NCBI GenBank assembly: GCA_963921795.1
Contig: OY997642.1
Location: forward strand, 45,686,885-45,750,884
DNA from: Nannobrachium achirus
Taxonomy: Eukaryota; Chordata; Actinopteri; Myctophiformes; Myctophidae
Length of the DNA: 64,000 nucleotides
Reading direction: 5' to 3'
Shown here: positions 11,056 to 22,813 of the stretch, one piece after another
Numbering within the stretch: position 1 is the stretch's first letter
Layout: the number at the start of each line of letters is the position of its first letter
Made by a program: the position numbers and the translations under genes
Notes under the pieces: model-generated
The model's database searches: none
What the model saw: the letters and a program-made list of their open reading frames with translations, nothing else
What the model was told of the DNA's origin: nothing

Positions 11056-12509
11056 CTGCAATCTGAGTATTAGATTATGTGCAAGTAGACATTTTCGTGA
11101 TGCTAGGCGAAAGGGATCACCAAAAATATGGTAAATCCTGCGGGGCGTCCTGCAAATTCCATGGCAATCCAGCATGTACTGTAGTTTACAAAGCATGTTA
11201 TTTGGAAGCAAAAGATGTTGAGGGGAGAGCTGCACAGTGTGACACAGAATTAGTATTAGCCCAGGGTATACCAGAGATAAATGTACCCCATTGATTTAGT
11301 CAACAAGATAAACTGTCCATGAATCACAACTTACTGTAATGAATGAAGTCTCTGTGAAATAATGGGACTTTTCATTGGCATGCATAACAAATAACACAGT
11401 GCAGGGAGGCAATGGCAAAACAACAGTGACTGAGTTTCTAATGAACTGCTCCTAAAATATCACACAGCTCGGTCAATGATCCATTACAGAGATGTTTCTG
11501 CACATGCCTAGCTATTTCAGCATTGGGAGAAGATGATAATAATCATTTGAGTAAACTGTAAAATGTGAGACAGCAAGGACTGTGCTTAATTATGACTAAT
11601 GCAACACATCGTTGATATTAAATACCTATTGTGGAGAAGGTCATCCGCAAATTGAACCATGATGGCATTTACAATCAAACTGCAATTACAGGGTTGACTC
11701 AGAACCTTTGCGGTGTGATGTGCCTTCCTTATGCATACTGTAGGCTATACATGCAATATGTATGTTCTGTCCTTTTTCAAATGTAATTGACAGAATATCT
11801 CGGCAAGTGACTCACCCCATACGGGGTGCAAAAAGTAAGTGGTTTCTCCTCAGATCCACTCCAGCATTCTAATCAGGGACTTTTCAATCGGTGAGCCGAT
11901 CAGAGGAGCCAAGGCTCAGCCAAGCGTGGAGAACCTACAGAAGCAAACGTCAACTCACACAATTGATTAGAAACGACTGCACCCAGGCGGCACAGAACCA
12001 CTGCGCCTAAGGTCTCTCTCAATGTATTACAGACAGATTGTGCCCCCCCCACACACACACACACAGGCCCACAACATCCTCTTCAAGCGTGCCCTCCCCT
12101 ACACCCACCCCCCCACCAACTCTTTCTTTTTAATGGCTGCTTAGTCAGACAGATTTGGGCTGTTTAAATGCTTTCACCTCGCCAAATGAGCGCGAAACGA
12201 CAACACCTTAAAATAAAGACCGCATCTGTTGAGGCGTATGGAGGAGGCTATCGTGGTGTGAGCTCCGAATGGCTTACCTGTGTGACTAGAGAGCAGTGCT
12301 ACTGGACTGCAATGAGAGGCAGAGTAATTGGACGTGACAGGTGAATACCACCAATGGTAGTCTAATGAGGGTAATGGGAGGTTTACCACACAAACCACCA
12401 GGGCTCTGCGCTGAACGACTGCCTGCTAATTACTGCCTGCCTGCATGTGGCTGTATGTCATATGCACTGTACAGGACTGTATATGTGCGCGTATACTATA
12501 TTGTGTTCC
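11056..12509. other. No recognised gene or element
   Basis: Unique-looking sequence with a short C-run and (CA)8-like tract at 12043-12066. None of the open frames resembles a known protein. Confidence 0.5.
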
Positions 12510-12799
12510 TGCGTAAGCAGAGTTCGAGTTACGTGGGTGCCAGTGGGGTCTTAGCTCCCATAGTTAAAGTCTGGGACCCCATAGTCAACAACCCCCTTTG
12601 GGGTCTCTTTTTTTCTAAGTGTGTTTTTTTTTTTTTTTCTCGTTTTTTTTTATTTTTTATGTTCCATTGGAAGAATTTATATTATTTATGTTAACTAGAT
12701 ATACTAAATAAACATGTTAGACAGTAAGACTGAACAATGACATCACACCGTTTAATCCTACTATTCATTTTATTATTATAAATCAGGCGCATTTAATGT

Positions 12800-13008
12800 G
12801 GGGTGTGAGTCTTCCTTTACCGTCCGGGTTATAACACACTCGCTGCAATGGTTCCTACCTTTCCCCCAGGGCCGAGGAGGCCCTGGATGCAGACCTACCC
12901 AGCTGCGTGGTCTCGCCATGGCCTGGGCATAGGCTAAGCTAGGAACCACTGCATCGAGTCTTTGCACTTCTAGCCACGGCCCGGACGGCAAAGGAAGGCG
13001 GACACGCC
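12800..13008. repeat. Imperfect foldback inside hAT H copy 1
   Basis: GGTGTGAGTCTTCCTTTACC through GCAATGGTTCCTACC pairs with GGAACCACTGC through GGAAGGCGGACACGCC. The centre has a second palindrome (CAGGGCCGAGGAGGCCCTG). It looks like a nested MITE or a lineage-specific insertion. Confidence 0.65.
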
Positions 13009-13454
13009 GGACAGCAACAAAACAACCAAACAAAACAACGCTGTCTTAGCAAGACTGTAGCCTTAGTGTGCCTGTGCCCGTGACAATGTTTTTTTTAGTA
13101 AATAAATATGAACCCGACCCGCCTTGTTTTGAGAAAGAAAAATACCCATTTTAGCCGACTTTATGCTACCAGAACGGGAACTTTTGGTTGGATGGCTCAG
13201 AGCTCAGATCATCAGATGGAGGAATTGGGAACTGGAGGCTGAGCAATAATGGTGAGTTAATATGAACAGAAAAGACTGCCTGGAGTTGTCAACATAGCCA
13301 ATGTGAATTAATATTGTGAAAGGAAAAATATGATTTAATATAGGAAATACCCGTTTTAGCCGACTTTATATCCGCGAAATACCCGATTTAATATGATTTA
13401 ATATAGGAAAGTACCCGTTTTAGGCGACTTTATATCCGCAATTACCCGATTTTT

Positions 13455-13545
13455 TTTCGCCGCCGCCGAAGGCGGCGGCGAAAGGCCCCCAGAGCTATGG
13501 GAGCCCTATTCTGGCGGCGCCGAAGAATAGGGCTCCCATAGCTCT
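13455..13545. repeat. Two consecutive hairpins
   Basis: First: TTTCGCCGCCGCC / GGCGGCGGCGAAA around GAA. Second: AGAGCTATGGGAGCCCTATT and its complement around a GC-rich loop, a 22-bp arm. They form the subterminal structure of hAT H copy 1. Confidence 0.9.
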
Positions 13546-13574
13546 GTGGGTATAACTCGCTCACTGTGCGTAAG

Positions 13575-14457
13575 CATATCAATATTGCATGTGTTGGTGT
13601 TGTGGCGGCAGTTTGTGTGTGTCTGTGCATCGCTAGCCCAATTTAATCTATTATCTGCAATGAGTTGTGAGCTTGTAGATCTGTCATTTTGGACACCGTC
13701 GCACAATGGACTATAGATTCAGCAATAAGCTGATGTGCTGATTGCCAACAGTACATAATAGCCTCCCGGAGGCTTCTGTCTGTGTCGTGTGTCTTTGGTA
13801 TGTACTGTATGTACATACTGGGAGGGGGCAGTGGGTGAAGGAGAGGAGAGAAGAGAAGAGAAGAGAAGAGAAGAGAAGAGAAGAGAAGAGAAGAGAAGAG
13901 AAGAGAAGAGAAGAGAAGAGGAAGAAGTGGGGGGCAGTGGTGCTTGGTGAAGCTTAAAGAGGAAAGATGACATGCTGTCAGTCTGGGTTGACGGTCACTG
14001 CTCAACGCTTTAGCGCCTCCTGACACTTTCTATTCAGACTGCGGGAGACCACAGAGGGCCTCCGGCGTGCCGTGGGATCCCCGTTTTTAATTGAGCCTTT
14101 TACCCGGGATACGTTTCACCCCAGCACCTAGGGCTTCTCCACAAAACAGCCCAAACCCAGAGAGTGAGAAACCTGGGCCTCATATTGTTCTGGCTCAGAG
14201 GTTGGTGAAACGTTACCCAAATACTAAAAAGCCCTAACATGCTGTTAAATGCTGGCCTATCTGAACCGTACGGGCATTGGGATCCTTGAGGACATCCTTG
14301 ACAGAGACACGGTTCGGTAATCTTTCTCTGAAAAGAGAAATTCTCTAAACCAAATTGTCGAGTGGGCTGGTAACCTGCAGCCATTGCTTTACTAATCAAA
14401 TAAACAAACGCCTGGTTACCAAGGCTAATCAAAGCTAGAACAAGATGATGCACTCAT
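13575..14457. other. Intergenic DNA with pentanucleotide repeat
   Basis: Holds one hairpin arm (GAGCTTGTAGATCTGTCATT, 13670-13689) and the (GAAGA)n tract. The rest shows nothing recognisable. Confidence 0.5.
13845..13924. repeat. (AGAAG)n pentanucleotide tract
   Basis: About 15 tandem 5-bp purine-only units; a long homopurine strand. Confidence 0.95.
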
Positions 14458-14535
14458 TAGTGAGTGAGTGAGTGAGTGAGTGAGTGAGTGGCAAGCAAGC
14501 GAGTCTGTCAGTCAGTGAGTGAGGTAGCAAGCGAG

Positions 14536-14602
<67 letters not shown>

Positions 14603-14685
14603 GTGCGCGCGAGTGTGTGTGTGTGTGTGTGTGTGTGTGCGGCGCGCGCGCGCGCGCGAATGTGTATGTGTGTATGTGTGTGTGT
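14458..14685. repeat. Composite microsatellite (GTGA)n-(GT)n-(GC)n
   Basis: A (GTGA)n block, a long (GT)n with GC interruptions and a short (GC)n run at 14641-14658 lie in series. Much of it alternates purine and pyrimidine. Confidence 0.95.
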
Positions 14686-14699
14686 AGAAGCACCTTGTT

Positions 14700-15660
14700 A
14701 AAACCTTTTTTTTTTTTCTTTTTCATTTATGTTTTATTGTATTTTTCATATAAATCACAAAAACAAAGCAAACATAATCATAAAATAAAAAAATAAACAC
14801 TTATAGAAATACACACACATATCCAAGGGGGAGGTATCTGCCACTCTACACATTAGTTACTCTCTATACATATAGCACATTCATTTCAAAATGCACGGTC
14901 CGCTATGGGGCGAACTCAAACCACATCTCTTAACAGGAGGTCAAAATATACATAGAATAAATGTCATATAAAAGAAAAAATTAAATCAGGCCTTATATTA
15001 GCGACATGAGTAAGCCATTTAGACCAGTTGTCGATGAAAATCTCCCCTTGACCCCTAAAGTTAAATGTGATTCTCTCCATAATATATATATTATAGATTA
15101 AATCAATCCATTCATCTATAGTTGGTATAACATTAGTGAGCCATTTTTTTGTTATGGCCTTTTTAGATGCTACTAATAGTACCCTTAGCAAATATTGATC
15201 CTGCTTTGAACAGTGAAGTTCTTCTATATCAGCTAGGTACAAGGTTTTGAAATCAAATTCAATTGTAACTCTGAAAACTGCTTCCAGGACACTGTGAACA
15301 CTTCTCCAAAATGGAACCACAGAAGGGCAACCCCAGAAAATATGAAAATGGTTCGCCAACGTCTCTCCACATGATCTCCAGCAGTCAGTCTGAATAGAGT
15401 ATTTGCTTTTCTGTGCTGGAGTACAGAAGAAACGAGACACATTTTTCCAGCTGAATTCTCTCCATGTGGGAGAACAAGTCATTTTCCATTGCTGTTCGCA
15501 TATCCTGCCCCATTCTTCTGTTGTTATTGTAAGGTTGCCCTCTGTTTCCCATCTTGCTTTAATATTCAAAGTATTCTCGTCTTTCAAATTTTGAAGAAGC
15601 GCATATATTTTGTTAAAACCTTTTAAAGAGTTCTTATACTTTAATGATGTGTTTGCCACA
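14700..15660 (-). mobile_element. 5'-truncated L1-like LINE 3' end
   Basis: On the minus strand the element holds the ORF2 C-terminus, about 260 bp of 3' UTR and an A-rich tail (T-run at 14706-14720 on the plus strand). It stops abruptly at about 15660, where a HINE begins; 5' truncation is usual for LINEs. No clear target-site duplication was found. Confidence 0.75.
14964..15660 (-). pseudogene. L1-like ORF2 C-terminal fragment
   Basis: An open frame of about 230 residues, with no stop before its natural end, matches the region after the reverse transcriptase in fish L1-like ORF2 proteins. Seen directly: a cysteine/histidine motif CWRSCGETLANHFHIFWGCP (cysteines at about residues 101, 105 and 119 and histidine at 114 of the longest frame), followed by PFW. 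This spacing fits the C-terminal CX3C..HX4C motif of L1 ORF2p, which is implicated in RNA binding. Endonuclease and reverse transcriptase domains are absent because the copy is 5'-truncated. The first ten residues of the frame come from junction sequence, not the LINE. The intact frame suggests a fairly recent insertion. Confidence 0.8.
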
Positions 15661-15664
15661 ATGA

Positions 15665-16511
15665 TTGCGACCGTAGGTCGCATTTACTACCAAAACCTCC
15701 ACAGGCTGTCCGTGGGTGAGTCAGTCCGTCCGTCACACTTTTGCCCTGCTCATATCTCCACAACCGTTGCCCCCATCCATGCCAAATTTTGCACACACAC
15801 TCCTTGACTGCCAAACTACAACCTCCAAGGACCCCCGGAGCCCCAGGGACCCCCAGGTCCCTGGGGGACCCCCAGATGTAAAAAATGACCAAATGTGGTC
15901 ACACGTCACACGTCACACTTTTTCCCTGCTCATATCTCCGCAACCGTTGACCCGATCCATGCCAGATTTTGCACACACACTCCTTGCCTGCCAAACTACA
16001 ACCTCCAAGGACCCCCGGAGCCTGGGACCCCCAGATGTAAAAAATGACCAAATGTGCAAAAATGACCAAATGACCACCCCAACGGGGCTGCTCGCGGGGA
16101 ATTCCCGGGGACCACCGACTCCTGGTGCTCCAGAACGGATGCAAAAGTGGTGGCGCCCCCAGTGGAGGACCCCCTGCCACTGCAGCGCACATAAAATGCC
16201 GTAACTCGGGCTAGGAGCGTCCGGGAGAGCCGGGGCCGGTACCTATTCGTCCGCCAAGGCAACGCGGAGACCCCACCCCTCATTTCTCACATGGCCCTAT
16301 TCTAGCGCCACCTTCAGGCCGATTTTTAAAACACATTTTTGGACACTGCTCCTACAGTTTTTGCCCTAAAATCACGAATATCACTACACAGCATGTCTAC
16401 ACTCATGTCATCAACATGGATCAGGAAGATTTTGGAAAAACACATTTTTGCCCTATTTGTGGAGATAAGCCACCTACGGTCGCTTATCTCCCGATTAGGG
16501 AGTCTTACTGG
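15665..16511 (+). mobile_element. HINE copy b, with internal duplication
   Basis: 5' end TTGCGACCGTAGGTCGCA; 3' end carries the inverse CCTACGGTCGC, then CTCCCGATTAGGGAG, TCTTACTGG and a T. The 12-bp GCGACCGTAGGT is terminal on the left and subterminal on the right, as in Helentrons. It is longer than copy a because a segment starting CACACTTTT.CCCTGCTCATA is tandemly duplicated (15732-15898 and 15915-16056). Confidence 0.75.
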
Positions 16512-17012
16512 TAATATTATGTTAAGTATTATGTTTTGATGTCTTTTGACCTGCATTACTGTGATGTTTTGTTTTTAACTCTGGATTCTGCACAACATAC
16601 GGGTGCTAAATAAAGAAACCTGGAGAACATTGAGAATTAAAGAGGTTTTTAGGCAATTATTGCTTCATTCCGGAGTGCAGAGAGGGAGAAAGAATGGCTC
16701 CGGCCAGTATGGAACCGGACACCTCACAACAACCACAGCGGTTGGGGCATTATCCTTTGACCCTCTGGTGCTTCCCTTACCCTGACCTGTTCAATCCAAA
16801 AGTTAGCCATGGAAACAAAAAGCCACCGAACAAACTGAAACACTGAATGCTTTCATGAAAGGCTTCTGAAATTAGATGATGTTCTTCCCCTCCGTCCCAT
16901 ATTCCACGATGGCCTGTCAGTATGTTAACGATGCGCAATTGATTTTTTAAAATGTTTTATGTATCCTCCCAGCAGCGCTGCGAGAGAGTATAGTGTTCTG
17001 GTTCTCTCTCCA

Positions 17013-17013
<1 letters not shown>
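16512..17013. other. No recognised feature
   Basis: Unique-looking sequence, no exon or repeat end. Confidence 0.5.

Positions 17014-17085
<72 letters not shown>
17014..17085. repeat. (TG)n microsatellite
   Basis: About 36 uninterrupted TG units, then TTTGCG and further GTGCG steps. Confidence 0.97.
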
Positions 17086-17089
<4 letters not shown>

Positions 17090-17589
17090 GTGTGTGCGTG
17101 CGTGCGTAGGATGAACATGTTTAAATTAATCTGTCTATTCACGGTGTGTTCTCTACAGAGAGAAAGCGTTGGCAGCATTGTTGGCAAGCTAAAAAAAAAG
17201 AAGAAAAAGCATCCATAATAAAACACTACCATTGGTTCTTTCCCTAGAAAGACTCCTTCAACTTGTTGTATAGCAGCCATGCCTCTGGTGCACTAACAAT
17301 CCACAGAACAGAACAGAGAGTCCCAGAGGTATAAATAGACAAGGAGGTAAAGTTACTTATTATTATTATTAGCTTAAAGCTTTAGTTTTCCCCAAGCTTT
17401 AGGAATACAGGAATGCACTGTGTGCAATGTCAGGTGCTGCAGGTGGGCTTCGGCCTGATTGGTATGCAGGCGTTCTGTGAACCGCTCTGAAACCTTCATG
17501 TTTCGGCTCCTTTGCGCTTCCTTTGTCTCCTCAGTGGTGAATTCTACCACGCCATCCGCAGCGACCGTGGCTGAAGGAAGATTTTCTTT
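17086..17589. other. No recognised feature
   Basis: Unique-looking sequence with an A-rich run at 17190-17210. Nothing else identified. Confidence 0.5.
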
Positions 17590-17730
17590 TTTTTTAAAGA
17601 TTTGTTTTCTGGGCTTTTATGCCTTTATTGGACAGGATAGTAGATTGACAGGAAATGGGGGGAGAGGCAGGGAGTGACATGCGGAAAAAGGTCATCCGGA
17701 TCGGGAATCGAACCGGCGACGCCGTCAGGC
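17590..17730 (-). mobile_element. tRNA-derived SINE
   Basis: On the minus strand the head contains a canonical Pol III B box, GGTTCGATTCC (plus-strand 17704-17714), followed by a body with the complement of TTTATTGGACAGGATAGTAG and an A-rich tail. The same body recurs at 53792-53962. The A-box half of the tRNA head is weak, so the copy may be 5'-truncated. Confidence 0.7.
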
Positions 17731-17764
17731 AACAATGTCTATGTGGCAATGCCTATGCGGTATG

Positions 17765-18163
17765 CAGGCATGTGCAGACATAGACATCAAAGGGGGCTTG
17801 AGCCCCTGCCCTTTTACCCGTATGTAAAAAGTGCCCTCTCCAGACCATGAATGCAGTTTTATGGTGAAAGAAATGCAAATGCCCTCTTTCTGTGCCATAC
17901 CTGAAGGCAGCATTCAAGGGAATTGCCTTGTCCAAACTCTTATGTTGAAAGAATTTCCCTCTCTGCCATTACGCCACATCTCCAGAATTGACTTGATTAT
18001 GCTTAGTTCAGTGTCGTATCACGCACCGAAAATACCGACCTCCAAGCTCACAACTGCGACGCGTTGTGAGCTTGGAGGTCTACTATTTTCGATATTTTCA
18101 CCAAAAGGCCCTTTTAGAAATTTCAGCCCCTGCCTCTCTAACATTCTCTGCACGTCGTCCCTG
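17765..18163. mobile_element. Non-autonomous hAT, family G, copy 1
   Basis: Left end CAGGCATGTGCAGACATAGA, right end CTCTGCACGTCGTCCCTG. Flanks GCGGTATG (17757-17764) and GTGGTATG (18164-18171) match 7 of 8. Body marker GGGGGCTTGAGCCCCTGCCC. A variant hairpin lies at 18027-18091. Copies at 23784 and 55010. Confidence 0.8.
18027..18091. repeat. Hairpin module, CCTCC-arm variant
   Basis: CGAAAATACCGACCTCCAAG pairs with CTTGGAGGTCTACTATTTTC. Two positions differ from the usual GATCTACAAG arm, and both are compensated on the other arm. Confidence 0.9.
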
Positions 18164-18171
18164 GTGGTATG

Positions 18172-19222
18172 CGCCTGGACCGGTAGGCCAGCGGGCGCCC
18201 CATGAAGGAAGATTTTCATCCACGTCTGACGCGGTGAGTTCCTTCCACTGTGAGGAGGTTCACCAGCATGCAGTGACACTTTAGTTGATTGGTTGCTGAT
18301 AGGTCAGCTCGTCCTCTTCTCAAAGTCCCTTCATCGCTCCGTAAGGGGAGAGTGAAAAATATATATGATTCAGTATTCCATTATGCCATCATCAAATTGC
18401 GAGATGCACTCACACCGGGTTGATAATGTGCATAATGTATACCATCTCTGCCATACTGTATGTAACTTCACCTCAATGACAGAGCAGAAATTTCGGGATC
18501 ATCTGCCAATGCGCCATAGCCCGTCGTTAAGTCCAATTCGGTAGTGCACTTTCAAACGAGGGAAGGCTATACAATGCAAGAATCCACCATTGAGGTCTCA
18601 ACATAAAAGCACTTCAAAAGGGATACGCGAATCCCCCCTCCGTGACTTTCTTAATCCTCGAACCCTCCCCTGACAGCGCAGACGAGAGAGACAGTGAGAG
18701 TGTTCTCACAGTGTTCATTAGCGTCGGCAGCGAGGGAGGGTCTCACCTGCTGCGACAGATCCTCTCTCTCCATCCTTTTCCGCTGCGGCAACCTGCCTCC
18801 TTCATTACTCCCCTCTCCCGCGGCGCCCCCGCTGGCCCCGGTGCGGTGACCTCCTGAGAGAGAGACACAGAGAGAGAGACGGAGAGGATGTACACACAGG
18901 AGTCATTTCCCAGGTGACAGACAGCTCAATAGTGATCTTTGTCTCCGAGCCTCTGTGTGTGTTCAGGCTCCCAGCCTGTTAATAAGGCAACCCTTCCCAA
19001 AGGCACAGCTGGTGTCTCTGTTTGCCATGTAACACGAGGCCTCTCCTCCCTCCTTACATTTAGATGGGAGTGGTTTGGTCGTGGTCTTGCATGGTGAATG
19101 ACTATGGACCAGAGGATTTCGTTTTTTCCCCCTGTGGTCCAGTACTAATAGCATCGTTGACCAAAGGCTGTTTAGTGTTCAGTTCCAATGAAATAGTTTC
19201 AATCCAAAAGGTTTTGATCAAC
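18172..19222. other. No recognised gene or element
   Basis: Unique-looking sequence, CT/GA-rich at 18750-18890. No recognisable exon. Confidence 0.5.
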
Positions 19223-19422
19223 TAATATACCATAGAGGAGTTGTGTGGGAATAGAAAAAAAGTTCCCCCCCTTCTGTGTTGCCTAGAACTGGAGGATTAA
19301 TTTTGGGGTTTGTATTGTACTTGTACTTTACAATACAAACCCCCAAATCAATCCTCCAGTTCTAGGCAACACAGAGGGGGAACTTTTTTTCTATTTCCAC
19401 ACAACTCCTCTAAGGTATATTA
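19223..19422. mobile_element. 200-bp foldback element
   Basis: Two arms of about 97 bp are near-perfect inverted complements: TAATATACCATAGAGGAGTT at the left edge returns as CTCCTCTAAGGTATATTA at the right, around a centre at TGTACTTGTACT. It is MITE-like. The target duplication is masked by the palindromic TAATATACC edges. Confidence 0.8.
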
Positions 19423-21203
19423 ATGACACAGTTCAATATTGAAAATGGGTGGTCTTCCCCTTTAAGTAAGTAAACAAATCACTACCTCTCTGGTTTTGGT
19501 TGGAAACTCTTTTTAGTTTTTTGTTGATAAAGCAGACTGGTTGGTGTGGACATCTGTCATTCTGATGGGTGTTCTGTTTATCAACACATTTCACAAAACC
19601 TGTTTTCCGTTTCCCCACCCAAGATTCTACGTAAAAGTCGCACTGCTCTGACAATCTCCCACACAGAGGCACTCATGAATACACATGCCCAACTGCGTGC
19701 ACGCACGCAAGCCCACAAGCACACACACGCACGCGCACACAAACGCACACAGCACACACACAGTACAAGCACACTCAAACCATCCCAACGACCCCCGCAA
19801 CAAAATACATACGCACGTCACGTGCTTCCCACTCTGTGTTTACTATCTAATCTATGCAGCTCAAAGGTGAAGATGAGTGTTCACAGCTGTACACTGCCAC
19901 TGTGGTGATCTTGTCCTGATCTGACAGTGCTGATGAGGACCCAGCACAGGGCTGGCGGGCCAGGCTGGCGCTGAGAAGCTGCCCATCTCCATGGAGCTCT
20001 CGCCAACAAACATTAGTCTCAGGCCCCCATCCTTCTGTTTGGGATTTAGGGTCCCATTAATAATTCATTCGCTGATGTGGACTAAGAGGTGCTGCATATC
20101 CTAACTGCATCTCCTAAGCTTCCCCCCCCCCCACCATTGCACGCTTAGAATGAGGCACGGTGGAATAATGCATGGAGTTAACTGTACTACTGGTGCTGTG
20201 GCTTAGGCATTAACATTGAGTAAGGAGCGAGAGAGAGAGAGAGAGGGAGAGAGAGAGAGAGAGAGAGAGAGATGAGGGAGAAAGAGAGAGGGACGCTGGG
20301 GCATTCAGATTGGAGGCAGGGAGAGCAGGAGAGACAGGGAGGGAGAGTGAGAGACGTGGTATTATGCACTGGGAGGTAGAGAGAGAGAGAAGAGCAGGAG
20401 AACAAACAGCAGCCGTTGCTAAGATACACCAAAAACTAATCATCTGGGAAATTATGCTCATTCAAAGCCATATCTCCACCCTCTGAAAGGACATACTGCA
20501 TTTATACCACAAAATAATTACAGTAAAACAAAACAACAGGGCTGTACACAGACAGGTGAGAGGGCAGGCAGGGGGAGAGGCCTGTTTGTTTATATACCTG
20601 TGTCCAGTGCTTAAGCATGATTTACTTGACAATGCGCCGAAATAAATCACCAATCGGGCGCTTATCAGCGTTCTCAAATTGAAGTTTAATATCCTCTGCT
20701 CCCAGCAATTTCCTGCCATACTTGGGCCCGGCAGACTGACGAGCAGACGCCCGGGCCTTGAATGAAAATCTTCCCCATCACTGTGCAGCACCTCTGAAGC
20801 AGAAGATTAGGAAGATTAGATTGGCCTTAAATAGATTTTTTTTTATGGCAGCTAGAAACAATGCTATCTCAAAGTCACAATACATGCAATTCACTCGGCA
20901 CTGCTGCATACAGGCTGGGAAAAGAAACGCACACAAAAAAAAAAAAAAAACACTTGCCTTTACATTGTGTGTGTGCGCCCGTGATTGAATCTTGCAGGGG
21001 GCGAAGCAAATTGCACATGTTATGACCGCTGACGTAAAGGGATGGAGACTGATACCCCCCCATACTCCCTCTTCACCACCCTCGGAAAACCACAAGTCCA
21101 TACAATTTGTACACGGACCATAAAACCGTTACGCTTGCAATAAACTATGTTCTACAGCAGCGCACGGAGCGCAGGGGCTGTTTATGAGTGAGTATGTACA
21201 GTA

Positions 21204-21208
<5 letters not shown>
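19423..21208. other. No recognised gene
   Basis: Contains CA/CG-rich simple sequence at 19680-19760, the (GA)n tract at 20226-20277 and an A-run at 20935-20950. Nothing else identified. Confidence 0.5.
20226..20277. repeat. (GA)n microsatellite
   Basis: GA dinucleotides with one GGGA interruption. Confidence 0.95.
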
Positions 21209-21284
<76 letters not shown>

Positions 21285-21330
21285 ATGTGCGTGTGTGTGT
21301 GTGCGTGTGTGTGTGTGGTATGCCTATGAC
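21209..21330. repeat. (GT)n microsatellite
   Basis: Pure GT to about 21284, then interrupted GT/GCGT to 21316. Confidence 0.97.
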
Positions 21331-22464
<1,134 letters not shown>

Positions 22465-22473
22465 ACCCTGGAC

Positions 22474-22804
22474 GCGAGTATTCCTACAGTAGGAGACGGG
22501 GTTACATAAATTAGAAGGCGTGGCTTGTGATTGGCTGGAGCGGAGGTCTGGAGCGCGCGGCTGTGGTCACTTGGACCGCGCGGGTGTGAATGTTAACCTC
22601 TATGCCTAAACCTAACCCAAAAAGCTATGCCTAACTCTAACCCTAACCCTAACCTTAACCTCAGTAAAACTATGCCCAACTCTAACCCTAACCCTAACCT
22701 TAACCTCAGTAAAACTATGCCTAAACCTTAACCCTAACCTCGGCGGCGGTGAACGGAAAAGAAGCGCTCCTTCAACCACCGTCTCCTACGTTTGGAATAA
22801 CAGC
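22474..22804. mobile_element. TIR element with 9-bp target duplication
   Basis: ACCCTGGAC occurs directly on both sides (22465-22473 and 22805-22813). Inside these, GCGAGTATTCC..GTAGGAGACGGGGTT faces the complement GCTGTTATTCC..GTAGGAGACGGTGGTT. A 9-bp duplication with TIRs suits Mutator-like or related superfamilies, but I cannot assign it. It contains a tandem telomere-like block. Confidence 0.65.
22595..22740. repeat. 45-bp tandem repeat, telomere-like
   Basis: Units start CTATGCC at 22625, 22670 and 22715 (period 45). Each contains CTAACCCTAACCCTAACC, a run of the vertebrate telomere-type hexamer. It lies within the 22474-22804 element, so it is not a chromosome end. Confidence 0.85.
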
Positions 22805-22813
22805 ACCCTGGAC

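Larger units (their letters stand above)
12518..13566. mobile_element. hAT, family H, copy 1 (about 1.05 kb)
   Basis: Termini CAGAGTTCGAGTTACGTGGG and GGGTATAACTCGCTCACTG are inverted repeats. A perfect 8-bp duplication, TGCGTAAG, flanks the element at 12510-12517 and 13567-13574. Shared left body with the copy at 58879: AAAGTCTGGGACCCCATAGT. Internally it holds an imperfect foldback (12800-13008) and two strong hairpins near the right end. No transposase coding. Confidence 0.93.

Noticed and set aside
13455..13545. Rho-independent terminators
   Set aside because: The hairpins are subterminal transposon structures in a eukaryotic genome; bacterial terminators do not apply.
14488..14796. Open frames made of Val-Cys or Thr-His repeats over (GT)n/(CA)n tracts, here and at about 17018, 21184, 21741, 24206, 33942, 52313 and 62238
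   Set aside because: They are translations of dinucleotide microsatellites in all frames, not proteins.
19223..19422. Assembly artefact (false inverted duplication)
   Set aside because: Arms differ at several positions and the edges fit a MITE-like element, so a real foldback is more likely; long reads would settle it.
22595..22740. Chromosome end
   Set aside because: The telomere-like hexamers are part of a 45-bp unit within a TIR element, with ordinary DNA on both sides.
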